From the IMG/VR virus record IMGVR_UViG_3300030389_001563, positions 1 through 49,161 of that record: a stretch of 49,161 nucleotides of DNA, one strand, 5' to 3'. How positions within the stretch are numbered: the first letter of the stretch is position 1; each line of letters starts with the position of its first letter. Made by a program: the position numbers and the translations under genes. Origin of the DNA: a virus. The notes below the pieces were generated by a model. That model ran no database searches, had not been told where the DNA came from, and saw only the letters and a list, made by a program, of their open reading frames with translations. Positions 15,415 through 22,278 of the stretch are shown piece by piece.

Positions 15415-15916
15415 AACAAATGTCTACCAGTGCATCAATGGAATAGTCTCAGTGCCCAAAGGAGAGGTGCTAAAGGGCAGTTACTGTGGTGGACTCATAA
15501 TCCGATACAACAGACAGAAGATGAGGGTTGACGGAGCTACCTGTCAGCAGAGATACCTATCTTTAGCAACCAGTAATAATGCCAAGCCAAAAATAAATAA
15601 ATTGTTTCTGGAGAAACCTATCTGGAACGGTGGAGAAATGCTTATTGGTATAGCAACAAAAAGATTTGCCAAAGGAGATGTTAGAGTCTTCTCTAAGTAC
15701 AGAAATAAGTCTGGTAGACCCCTCTGGGATGGTGGACTGTATTGCACTAAGGAATTTGCCAAAGAGTTCCCTGTGAAGCATTATAACAACACAGCCAAGC
15801 CTTTGACGGTCTACATGATACCCTTAGATGATTTACTGGCATTTAATGAGAGCTACAAAGATATGAGCAGACCAGTGAATTATGTAGACTTCGACTGGAC
15901 ACCAAACGAACTCTAA
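15398..15916 (+). CDS. unknown protein
   Basis: 172 residues from ATG 15398, which has GGAGA 5 bases upstream; an in-frame ATG at 15386 is less well placed. The protein looks mostly beta (GIVSVPKGEVLKGSYCGGLIIRYNRQKMRV, GGEMLIGIATKRFAKGDVRVFSKYRN, LTVYMIPLDDLLAF). No motif was recognised. It ends the cluster before promoter-leader copy 2. Confidence 0.6.
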   Translation: MDMPHETNVYQCINGIVSVPKGEVLKGSYCGGLIIRYNRQKMRVDGATCQQRYLSLATSNNAKPKINKLFLEKPIWNGGEMLIGIATKRFAKGDVRVFSKYRNKSGRPLWDGGLYCTKEFAKEFPVKHYNNTAKPLTVYMIPLDDLLAFNESYKDMSRPVNYVDFDWTPNEL

Positions 15917-15937
15917 ACAAGTATTTAAAAAAACTTC

Positions 15938-16012
15938 AAAAAAGTGTTGACATGATTTTGTTATCTGCTAATTTTGTAGGTACAAAACGAATCATTTAAT
16001 GGGAGAAAATAA
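15938..16012 (+). promoter_or_regulatory. repeated promoter-leader, copy 2
   Basis: AAAAAAGTGTTGAC contains -35 TTGACA (15947-15952), a 16-base spacer and TAATTT (15969-15974). The leader AAAACGAATCATTTAATGGGAG ends at 16005, 7 bases before the ATG at 16013. It differs from copy 1 by one base in the upstream block and by its downstream gene. Confidence 0.85.
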
Positions 16013-16420
16013 ATGACTAAATACACAAAAGAAGAAATGGTACAAACTTTCAGTGACTTCTACAAAGAAGTAAATGGGTTTAGACCTTCACCAGACCATG
16101 CGTTTTACTCAATGGACGTTGAGAGTATGAACAAAGAATGGGATTACTTAGGTGAACAGCTTGCTGAAAACGATAGACGAGAAGCAAAGATGCAGGACAA
16201 AGCAATTAAAAGTTTCAATGATTTGATTGCTAACCTTATCAAGATAGGTGCTAGAGGTAGAGCACAGGCTATCGAATGGTTAATGGATGCAGAGGATTTT
16301 TTTGACCCATACAGCCATGATACTGGTGACACACTGTGCTATCGTTACAGGTTGCCCTACTCTTATGGACAAGAGTTCGATCAAGTAATCATCAACAGAA
16401 GAAAGAGGAGAGGGGTTTAA
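16013..16420 (+). CDS. unknown protein, first gene of leader cassette 2
   Basis: 135 residues. The N-terminal part is helical (MTKYTKEEMVQTFSDFYKEV), the centre is a charged helix pair (NDRREAKMQDKAIKSFNDLIANLIKIGARGRAQAIEWLMDAEDFF) and the end is basic (INRRKRRGV). The stop codon lies in the centre of a perfect palindrome (16408-16428). No family was recognised. Position after the repeated leader indicates an early, highly expressed protein. Confidence 0.65.
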   Translation: MTKYTKEEMVQTFSDFYKEVNGFRPSPDHAFYSMDVESMNKEWDYLGEQLAENDRREAKMQDKAIKSFNDLIANLIKIGARGRAQAIEWLMDAEDFFDPYSHDTGDTLCYRYRLPYSYGQEFDQVIINRRKRRGV

Positions 16421-16428
16421 CCCCTCTC
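16408..16428 (+). terminator. perfect 21-base palindrome over a stop codon
   Basis: GAGAGGGGTT, T, AACCCCTCTC: ten-base arms with the TAA stop of the preceding gene at the centre. No U-tract follows. It parallels the palindrome at 35614-35634, which also ends the first gene of a leader cassette. Confidence 0.6.
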
Positions 16429-16449
16429 TAGTTTGAAGGAAGATTCGTA

Positions 16450-16665
16450 ATGAAAAAATATTTAGTTCTATTTTTACTTACATCGTCATGTTCCAGTTTT
16501 ATCATAGACCCTAGAGGTAGTAAAGAGCCTAGAGAGATCATCAGAGATAAAATGGAATGCAAAGAAATCATCAGACAGGAAGCAAGCATAGTTGATAGAT
16601 TGCTTCTCAAAAAGTTGATGTTCAAACAGTGCCTACAAAATCGTGGTCACTCAATATTAAATTAA
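16450..16665 (+). CDS. putative small lipoprotein
   Basis: 71 residues. The N-terminus MKKYLVLFLLTSSCSSF is a short signal with a Cys at residue 14 in a lipobox-like LTSSC, though not the classical form. The mature part is charged and helical (EPREIIRDKMECKEIIRQE ... LLLKKLMFKQCLQN). GAAGGAAG precedes the ATG. A small outer-membrane lipoprotein near a SleB-like hydrolase could be an outer spanin component, but no inner partner is adjacent. Confidence 0.5.
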   Translation: MKKYLVLFLLTSSCSSFIIDPRGSKEPREIIRDKMECKEIIRQEASIVDRLLLKKLMFKQCLQNRGHSILN

Positions 16666-16676
16666 GGAGAATTGTA

Positions 16677-17594
16677 ATGTTAGATTTTAGTAATAATGTA
16701 AATATAGATGAAGTTCTAGCTGAAGTGGACTTTCCAGTTGAGCTACAGCCTATCTACGATGGAGATAAAATGATTTCCAAAGAGATGGGTCAGTTCGTCA
16801 GACGCACAGATACAGATGATTTATTTGGTATAGTCAAGTCTAAGTATAAGCTGTTATCTCACAAGGATGCTTTTGGTGGTGCACTAGAAGCTATGCAGAC
16901 AGCCTTAGATTTCTCTGATGCTCAAATAAAAGTGACATCTTACGAAAACGGTGCACTGGCAATGATGGAAATAATGTTTCCAAACCATCATGCAAAAGTA
17001 GGAGATCACGACTTATATCTAAAGTATGTAGCTCGTAACTCTTACAACCTGCGTTGGAAGTTCCAGTCATTCTTTGGGTGGCTCAATCAAGTGTGCTTCA
17101 ACACTTTGGTATCTGGACAGCAATTAGCTTACAGTTCTCATAGGCATACAGTTGGTTTTGATGTACAATCAGCTAACGCTAAAATACAAAAAGCTGTAAC
17201 GGCTGTCACACAGGATACAGAGATGTACAACAAGTGGTGGAATACAAAGGTCTCTGATGAGCAGGTAGTAGATTTATTCAAGTCTACTCTTGGTAGATTG
17301 AAAGTGAGTGCCAGTAAAATCAAAACTGGTAGATCACACATCAATCAAAAGTGTGTGAATACTTTGTGTGACCTATATGAAAAAGAAGTAGCACAGATAC
17401 ACGGTAGTGGTGCTTATGGCAGGAATGGTGCACAAGGTTCTTTATGGTGTGTCTATCAAGCTGTAACTGAGTGGTCTACACATCTTAGAGACTGTGCATC
17501 TGATACGAGTAAAAAGCATATTGTTCAGCAACAAAGACAAGACGAAATAAAGTCTATGCTGAATAGCCAACAGTGGGCAGAGTTGGTAGCATAA
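16677..17594 (+). CDS. DUF932 (phage/plasmid-like) protein
   Basis: 305 residues from ATG 16677, which has AAGGAGA 6 bases upstream; the in-frame ATG at 16629 lies inside the previous gene. Family features include LFGIVKSKYKLLSHKDAFGGALEAMQ, YENGALAMMEIMF, DLYLKYVARNSYNLRWKFQSFFGWLNQVC and NTLVSGQQLAYSSHRHTVGF. DUF932 proteins are common on phages and plasmids; their biochemical role is not established. The stop overlaps the next gene as TAATG. Confidence 0.8.
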   Translation: MLDFSNNVNIDEVLAEVDFPVELQPIYDGDKMISKEMGQFVRRTDTDDLFGIVKSKYKLLSHKDAFGGALEAMQTALDFSDAQIKVTSYENGALAMMEIMFPNHHAKVGDHDLYLKYVARNSYNLRWKFQSFFGWLNQVCFNTLVSGQQLAYSSHRHTVGFDVQSANAKIQKAVTAVTQDTEMYNKWWNTKVSDEQVVDLFKSTLGRLKVSASKIKTGRSHINQKCVNTLCDLYEKEVAQIHGSGAYGRNGAQGSLWCVYQAVTEWSTHLRDCASDTSKKHIVQQQRQDEIKSMLNSQQWAELVA

Positions 17595-18067
17595 TGTTGA
17601 GGTTAGGTTTCATACTTATTATGTGCCTTGTAGGATTCAAGAGTTGGGCAGACAGCAAAGAATGCCTAGCTCTTGCTATCTACTATGAGTCACGGTCAGA
17701 GTCTATGTTAGGGCAAGTCGCTGTAGGTCAAGTCGTGTTAAACCGTGTCAAATCCAAGCACTTTCCTAACACCGTTTGTGATGTAGTATATCAAGCTCGT
17801 ACATACAAAAATGGCAAGATAGTTCTCCATGCGTGTCAATTTTCATTTTATTGCGATGGTAAGCCAGAAAACGTCAACAGGGAGAGTAAGCAATGGCTAA
17901 TGGCTAGAGAATATGCCAGTATTGTTCTTAGTGGCAGGATTGTGTTTGATATTACAGAGGGAGCAGAGTTTTATCATGCTTACTATGTAAGACCGTCATG
18001 GATGTCAGAAAAAACCAAAACTGTCCGTATTGACAGTCACATATTTTACAAATGGAAATTTAAATGA
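17594..18067 (+). CDS. SleB-like cell-wall hydrolase with signal peptide
   Basis: 157 residues from ATG 17594, overlapping the previous stop. The N-terminus MLRLGFILIMCLVGFKSWA is a clear signal peptide, so the enzyme is exported by the host. The rest matches the Hydrolase_2 (SleB) pattern: CLALAIYYESRSES with the likely catalytic Glu32, GQVAVGQVVLNRV, FPNTVCDVVYQ, then HACQFSFYCDG. Such enzymes cleave peptidoglycan glycan strands. It lies in the early operon, far from the late holin-endolysin pair, so its role may be other than final lysis. Confidence 0.85.
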   Translation: MLRLGFILIMCLVGFKSWADSKECLALAIYYESRSESMLGQVAVGQVVLNRVKSKHFPNTVCDVVYQARTYKNGKIVLHACQFSFYCDGKPENVNRESKQWLMAREYASIVLSGRIVFDITEGAEFYHAYYVRPSWMSEKTKTVRIDSHIFYKWKFK

Positions 18068-18174
18068 ATGAACAGATCGAGATGGTATTTGAAGAGGAGC
18101 AGGAAGACGATATACCTGCACATATCCCAGATGATGAATATCTTTTGTATCTATGGCTACAGCTACCGTCTTGA
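18064..18174 (+). CDS. very small acidic protein
   Basis: 36 residues (MNEQIEMVFEEEQEDDIPAH ...). The start overlaps the hydrolase stop as ATGA and the 3' end overlaps the converging nuclease gene by 12 bases. The acidic run EEEQEDDIPAHIPDDE followed by LLYLWLQL is notable. Translational coupling makes it plausible, but length alone gives limited support. Confidence 0.45.
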   Translation: MNEQIEMVFEEEQEDDIPAHIPDDEYLLYLWLQLPS

Positions 18175-18540
18175 TCTTAACTCCTCTAAGTCTTTCTTTT
18201 TTGTGCCACCGTCATACTCCCAAGCATAACCCCTATATACCATCTCTTCATTTATATTCGTCTCTCCACAGTAAATCCATCCAAGCATTCTACCGTACTT
18301 TCCGTCTTTTTCCGTTGTGACCTTGAGATTAACACAATCATTGAGCCTTCTAGATAGAAACTCTTTAGATTCCAAACCCATCTTTTTTTCTTCAAGGTCT
18401 GTTGTACGGCTTTCTGGTGCATCTATTCCTGCTAATCTAACTCTTTCTTTCTTTGACAGACTGAAACCCAGATCAATAATTAAATCAACAGTATCTCCGT
18501 CAACAACCTTTACAACTTCTTTTATCGCATATTCGTACAT
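18163..18540 (-). CDS. thermonuclease (SNase family)
   Basis: 125 residues. Staphylococcal nuclease motifs are complete: VVDGDTV (D14, D16), RVRLAGIDAPES with R35, D40 and E43, and KYGRMLG with R84. These give the calcium-binding and catalytic residues of the OB-fold nuclease. No signal peptide was seen, so it would act in the host cytoplasm, for example on host DNA. It is the last gene of the long minus-strand late unit and converges with the early operon. Confidence 0.9.
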   Translation of the reverse strand: MYEYAIKEVVKVVDGDTVDLIIDLGFSLSKKERVRLAGIDAPESRTTDLEEKKMGLESKEFLSRRLNDCVNLKVTTEKDGKYGRMLGWIYCGETNINEEMVYRGYAWEYDGGTKKKDLEELRSRR

Positions 18541-18541
18541 C

Positions 18542-19099
18542 TTACACCCAATCTAATGTTGCTTCACCTTCATAGTTTACGTCAAAAATAAACCATGCAA
18601 AAGCCATTAAGCCATTTGACTTACTATCCGTTGATTTTTTCTTAAAGGGCAGTCTACGGCTAAATATGAGCACCTTCTGGAGCTTTTTAGTGCTATATAA
18701 CAGTTCTTTTCTCTTTACACCCTCCAAAAACGATATTTTAGACAGCATAGCCACCTTATCTGTAGCTAAATCTAGTGCATGGAGTATAAACTCTGTTGCC
18801 AGATTGAACGGTGGATTTGTCACAATGTTAGGCACTCTTCTTCTGTCCAAAAGAAAATCTACCCCAGACTCTCCATAACCCCTGTCCACTAAATCTGTAC
18901 TTACAACCTTATGACCGTTCATTTCTAACACTTGAGACATCGCACCGTCACCACAAGCACACTCCCATATTGTACCTACAAACTTCTGTTTTTTAAGCAA
19001 AGCATCCGTAGCTATACTGGGTGTAGGATAAAAATCTAATTTGTTTCTATCATCTCTAGAATTATGACCAACGTAAGATAGTGCTGAGTTGAGTTTCAT
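18542..19099 (-). CDS. DNA methyltransferase, amino-type (NPPF)
   Basis: 185 residues. Motif I is IWECACGDGAMS (about 44-55) and motif IV is NPPF (95-98), the order of adenine or N4-cytosine methyltransferases. DFYPTPSIATDALLKK at the N-terminus is typical of phage Dam-like proteins that occur without a partner restriction enzyme. It probably protects phage DNA from host restriction. The target recognition part is short, so specificity cannot be judged. The C5-cytosine PC motif is absent. Confidence 0.8.
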   Translation of the reverse strand: MKLNSALSYVGHNSRDDRNKLDFYPTPSIATDALLKKQKFVGTIWECACGDGAMSQVLEMNGHKVVSTDLVDRGYGESGVDFLLDRRRVPNIVTNPPFNLATEFILHALDLATDKVAMLSKISFLEGVKRKELLYSTKKLQKVLIFSRRLPFKKKSTDSKSNGLMAFAWFIFDVNYEGEATLDWV

Positions 19100-19133
19100 T
19101 TGTGTTGTATACCTTCACGTTTATTGATAAAAT

Positions 19134-19204
19134 AAATGTTCCTTTGTTTATTCCGACAAAAGGAAGTCATTGGTCAGAGGATTAATCCCCCTCTGACCTT
19201 TTTT
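19134..19204 (+). ncRNA. candidate two-hairpin small RNA with terminator
   Basis: In a 207-base gap between two minus-strand genes the plus strand carries TTGTAT (19105-19110), a 17-base spacer and TAAAAT (19128-19133). Next come a hairpin TTCCTTTGT/ACAAAAGGAA (19139-19165, with one bulged A) and a terminator (19172-19204). The predicted transcript is about 70 bases and has no start codon with a usable ribosome site. Transcription is inferred. Confidence 0.4.
19172..19204 (+). terminator. rho-independent terminator, plus strand
   Basis: GGTCAGAGG (19172-19180) and CCTCTGACC (19190-19198) form a perfect nine-base stem, followed by TTTTTT then CTTTT. It faces the plus strand although the flanking genes are on the minus strand. 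It may end a small RNA or read-through from the early operon. Confidence 0.8.
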
Positions 19205-19306
19205 CTTTTATCTTTTGAGATTCCTTTTGCATTTTTTCAAACATCCATCTTCTATGTAATTTTTTATTCAAAACATTTCTCTGCATTTTATATTTTGTGG
19301 TTGGAA

Positions 19307-19627
19307 CTATTTTCGGCTTATCCATGCTGTTGTTCCCATATAAGTTCCAACAATACCTGCCATACTGATATAAAATAGATTACTGACATCACTCAGAGCC
19401 TTTAATCTTTCTAGAGGTACAAGGGGAGTAAACAGCAACAGAGTAAAAATGCCCATAGCAATAAGACTTGCAGTAGCCATGCGTCTCTGTGCCCTAAGTT
19501 TTCTTCCTTCTGCTTCTGTTTCATTAATTTCTTTAACTGCTTGTAGCTCTTCGTCACTTACTAAACCATCTCCATCTAAATCGTATTTTGCATACTTGGA
19601 TTCTTTTTCTAGTTTTTTTTGTGTCAT
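19307..19627 (-). CDS. EF-hand membrane protein (holin-like)
   Basis: 106 residues. One canonical EF-hand loop, DLDGDGLVSDEE (about 16-27), has Asp, Asp, Asp and a final Glu in the calcium positions. It is followed by a charged helix and two transmembrane segments (LIAMGIFTLLLFTPLVPL and NLFYISMAGIVGTYMGTTAWI). The layout, with a cytoplasmic calcium-binding head on a membrane hairpin, recurs in marine phages near lysis genes. It could be a calcium-responsive holin, antiholin or other membrane effector; none of these is shown. Confidence 0.7.
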   Translation of the reverse strand: MTQKKLEKESKYAKYDLDGDGLVSDEELQAVKEINETEAEGRKLRAQRRMATASLIAMGIFTLLLFTPLVPLERLKALSDVSNLFYISMAGIVGTYMGTTAWISRK

Positions 19628-19631
19628 TTCA

Positions 19632-19826
19632 CTATCCCCTGTTATTTCTACTGGTGTTCACTACCTCTGGTTTACAATAAGCTGAATAATCATATGTGAT
19701 TAATCTGGCTTCCCTGTTTATCTGTCTTTCATATTCAATACATTTTTGCAGACTTATGAACATTAGGTCTTGATTTACGACTTTTCCGTTACTTAAAATG
19801 ACCAAAACAAACACTAATGTTTTCAT
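19632..19826 (-). CDS. small exported protein
   Basis: 64 residues. MKTLVFVLVILSNGKVVNQ reads as a short signal or anchor, followed by LMFISLQKCIEYERQINREAR and AYCKPEVV with two cysteines that could pair in the periplasm. It lies 4 bases before the EF-hand gene. Small two-cysteine exported proteins like this are common near marine phage lysis regions. Function is unknown. Confidence 0.55.
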   Translation of the reverse strand: MKTLVFVLVILSNGKVVNQDLMFISLQKCIEYERQINREARLITYDYSAYCKPEVVNTSRNNRG

Positions 19827-19870
19827 TATTACATCTCCCTAAAACATTTTACCCTATTTCACCCCCTGTG

Positions 19871-20377
19871 TCACTTTTTGAAACTCTCATTCAACGAATC
19901 CACAACGCTATCTATGTTTGGTTCTTTACCGTGCGGCTCGTATTTGCATTGAAATTCTATTGGGCACTGTCCTTCTACAACAAGTGTATAAGTGTCATTA
20001 GCACCTCTGTATAAGCAAACCTCTTGTCCATTCTTTGCTTTTCTCCTTTTGTATCTACGGCAAGTAATATACTTTGGGTCTTCTCTTATGCCTTTTCGGA
20101 CTTCCTGTTCCCAAGTCCAGTCACTAAATCGCTTGAGAAAGCAGGTATAGCAGTTCTTAATATTATCTGACTGTGCCAGATATATGCGTCCGTCTTGAGC
20201 ACACAACCATTCAAATGTCTCTTGACCCCCCTGTTTTCTTACACAGTTATCCCCACCAACCTCTATCAAATCCCATGAGTGTGTAGATGAACCCAATAAG
20301 AACAAAAGTGCCAACAGACACAACAATAGAAACAGCAACCCATGTAATAATCTTTTCTCTAAATTTTTGCTTATCAT
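19871..20377 (-). CDS. signal-anchored Cys-rich protein
   Basis: 168 residues from ATG 20377, chosen because AAGGAAATTT precedes it; a longer frame to 20449 has no such site. The N-terminus MISKNLEKRLLHGLLFLLLCLLALLFLLGSS is a strong signal or anchor. The rest has about ten cysteines (NCVRK, WLCAQD, NCYTCFL, ITCRRYK, EVCLYR, GQCPIEFQCKYE), consistent with a disulphide-bonded periplasmic domain. The first 131 bases overlap the upstream gene in another frame, and both frames encode a membrane segment there. A lysis-related envelope role is possible. Confidence 0.6.
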   Translation of the reverse strand: MISKNLEKRLLHGLLFLLLCLLALLFLLGSSTHSWDLIEVGGDNCVRKQGGQETFEWLCAQDGRIYLAQSDNIKNCYTCFLKRFSDWTWEQEVRKGIREDPKYITCRRYKRRKAKNGQEVCLYRGANDTYTLVVEGQCPIEFQCKYEPHGKEPNIDSVVDSLNESFKK

Positions 20378-20744
20378 AAATTTCCTTTTGGCGGCGTTTA
20401 CGGATTTCTCCTTCCATGCGAAGCAATTCTTCCCAAGAACGGCTACCATGTGTGAACATCAAAAACTGCTTTAACTCCTCCCTTTGAGCTTCAAGTTTTT
20501 TTTTCGCTGCGAATGCTTCAATGGCTTCTTGTTCGACACTCCCCCCTCCAAAAACTTTTTTCAACATAGATGGGTTTTTTGCCGACTTATGGGCATTATC
20601 AATATCACTCACAGCACCCATCCATCTGGACAGGTCTTGAGACATAGCTTCAAGATCGCGGCCTGCTTGAAACATTCTCTTTACGTTCGAGAAAGCCGTT
20701 GATGCGATTCCAAGACTTGCTGTAATCGAAATGGGGTCAAACAA
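20247..20744 (-). CDS. membrane-associated conserved phage protein
   Basis: 165 residues. The N-terminus MFDPISITASLGIASTAFSNVKRMFQAGRDLEAMSQDLSRWMGAVSDID and the centre EAIEAFAAKKKLEAQREELKQFL mark a conserved marine phage family. A C-terminal transmembrane segment (VAVSIVVSVGTFVLIGFIYTLMGF, about 137-160) follows a charged helix. The role is unknown; it has been found close to lysis and tail genes. It overlaps the Cys-rich gene at its 3' end. Confidence 0.7.
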   Translation of the reverse strand: MFDPISITASLGIASTAFSNVKRMFQAGRDLEAMSQDLSRWMGAVSDIDNAHKSAKNPSMLKKVFGGGSVEQEAIEAFAAKKKLEAQREELKQFLMFTHGSRSWEELLRMEGEIRKRRQKEIYDKQKFREKIITWVAVSIVVSVGTFVLIGFIYTLMGFDRGWWG

Positions 20745-20787
20745 TGTTGGATACTCTGCTCAGTTGAGCATATTGTTAGCTAGATAG

Positions 20788-21108
20788 CTATATTTCCGTA
20801 ATTATAACTGGATGCTCTTGGTTTTCCAAGATTTTCTTTTTTAATCTATACACTGGTGTCTTTGTGGCAGGAGACTTTACATCCTCTATTATCCACTCAT
20901 ACCGTCCAATATCAAAGTATTTGAAGTCTGCTCTATAATAAGCAATCTTCTTTTCATTGATTACAATATCGAATTTTGGCTGTAATTCTAAGTCTTTGAT
21001 AACACCTTGACTCTTTAGCAGTAACAGTTCTGTATATCTTTTTGCTTCTTTTTTAGAATCAAAGGTAATGCCATCAATTTGTGTTTTGACGTTTCTATAT
21101 TTGTTCAT
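20788..21108 (-). CDS. DUF1064-type nuclease-like protein
   Basis: 106 residues from ATG 21108, which overlaps the upstream stop as ATGA. The pattern MNKYRNVKTQIDGITFDSKKEAKRYTELLLLKSQGVIKDLELQPKFDI ... YRADFKYFD ... EWIIEDVKSP is that of DUF1064 proteins. These carry a PD-(D/E)XK-like core (E in KKEA, D in RADF, E-x-K in EDVK). They are thought to be Holliday-junction or related nucleases, but activity is not established for most members. Confidence 0.8.
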   Translation of the reverse strand: MNKYRNVKTQIDGITFDSKKEAKRYTELLLLKSQGVIKDLELQPKFDIVINEKKIAYYRADFKYFDIGRYEWIIEDVKSPATKTPVYRLKKKILENQEHPVIITEI

Positions 21109-21347
21109 ACACGCTCGATTTCCTGCCAAGACGGTAATCCTGCCAGTTTAGTAAGTCTCTCGAACTCATTATGACCTTTTTGTGTAAGTACCACATCTAA
21201 TGAATTACTTCTATCCTCTACAAGTACAAACTCACCTTCTCTGAGCTTATCTAACAAAAATGGATAAGGTGTTCGTCCACACATCACAGCAACTAACCCA
21301 CCGTATCTGATAGACTGCGTTTTAGATAAGCCAGTTCTTCGTTTCAT
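21105..21347 (-). CDS. small unknown protein, winged-helix-like
   Basis: 80 residues (MKRRTGLSKTQSIRYGG ... EFVLVEDRSNSLDVVLTQKGHNEFERLTKL). The alternation LLDKLREGEFVLVEDR...DVVLTQKG could be the wing of a small DNA-binding fold. The start overlaps the endolysin stop (TAATG) and the end overlaps the DUF1064 gene. No firm family. Confidence 0.5.
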   Translation of the reverse strand: MKRRTGLSKTQSIRYGGLVAVMCGRTPYPFLLDKLREGEFVLVEDRSNSLDVVLTQKGHNEFERLTKLAGLPSWQEIERV

Positions 21348-21811
21348 TATGCAAGTTGGAAGTGCGGCCCATCAATAAATGGTCTTCGACCTTCTGACCT
21401 TCGTAAGTCCACATATTCATTCATTAAATCTTCGGCTGAGTCTGGTGAAACTGTAAGAATTTTATGCCAAGCAGCTCCCCAAATAATCTCGACACCTAAC
21501 TCTTTTCCTGCCTTACGCATAGCATCAGCTATATTATCATAATCCACAATATCCCAAGATGGATTACTGCCATCATAAGCCATAAGATCAATAGCGTGTG
21601 AAAACCCATCTTCTTGCACCAAATGTTTACTAGCCATTGTCTGTGATTTCCCAGATTTATACAAGCGTTCTTGTGTCGCAAGGTCTCTGACCCCATAGAT
21701 TACACCAAAGTCTACATCAGTATATGTGATGGCAAGTTTTACAACTTTTACTAAATCTGGATGCACTCCCTCTAGTTTGTCTAATGACCTCTGTGATAAT
21801 TGAAATGCCAT
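21347..21811 (-). CDS. M15 peptidase endolysin (VanY-like)
   Basis: 154 residues from ATG 21811, which has AGGGAG 6 bases upstream. Metal-site motifs are SKHLVQEDGFSHAIDL (H72, D75 or D79) and the C-terminal GPHFQLA (H150); VIYGVRDLATQERLYKSGKS is also typical of phage L-Ala-D-Glu/D-Ala peptidases. It cleaves peptidoglycan cross-links. It lacks a signal peptide and would need the holin encoded next to it. It is the likely main endolysin. Confidence 0.9.
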   Translation of the reverse strand: MAFQLSQRSLDKLEGVHPDLVKVVKLAITYTDVDFGVIYGVRDLATQERLYKSGKSQTMASKHLVQEDGFSHAIDLMAYDGSNPSWDIVDYDNIADAMRKAGKELGVEIIWGAAWHKILTVSPDSAEDLMNEYVDLRRSEGRRPFIDGPHFQLA

Positions 21812-21812
21812 G

Positions 21813-22277
21813 TTAAGCTCCCTTTGTTTTGTAATATTTACTGACGGCTCTGTTACCAAACCAGAAGGACATTATGGCAGCGAATAATCCTGCTGTCTGG
21901 TCATCCCATATAGTGCTAAGAGCCATGTTTAATTGCATACCAGTTTGATTCATAAGTGATAGTAATGCTGTTACTTTAATGGCAACGAATAAGCCAAAAA
22001 AAGCATAAGTGATGATAGGACGGACACTACCTCGTAATGCGTTAATAAACCCACCTGCATCGACATTATCATGCTTGTATAACCCCTCTGTCTCTTTTAT
22101 TTCTGCCTGTTTATCTAATTCGGCTATTTTTAGCTCTGACCTCTTTGCCATAATCTCCATTTCCATCTGCATTCTCTGAAGTTCATACTTTTGCTCCTGC
22201 CCTCTTTTGAAGTAATTAAGAACCTCTGGCAAAAAGCTTGTGCCAAACCCCAACAGACTGCCTATTATTGTCATCAT
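21813..22277 (-). CDS. holin (GTA 3TM-type)
   Basis: 154 residues. The N-terminal half is a charged coiled coil (QEQKYELQRMQMEMEIMAKRSELKIAELDKQAEIK) and the C-terminal half has two or three membrane segments (VRPIITYAFFGLFVAIKVTALL, WDDQTAGLFAAIMSFWFGNRAVSKYYK). The ending FWFGNRA..K is characteristic of the GTA holin family. The stop is one base from the endolysin start, the usual holin-endolysin pairing. Confidence 0.75.
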   Translation of the reverse strand: MMTIIGSLLGFGTSFLPEVLNYFKRGQEQKYELQRMQMEMEIMAKRSELKIAELDKQAEIKETEGLYKHDNVDAGGFINALRGSVRPIITYAFFGLFVAIKVTALLSLMNQTGMQLNMALSTIWDDQTAGLFAAIMSFWFGNRAVSKYYKTKGA

Positions 22278-22278
22278 C

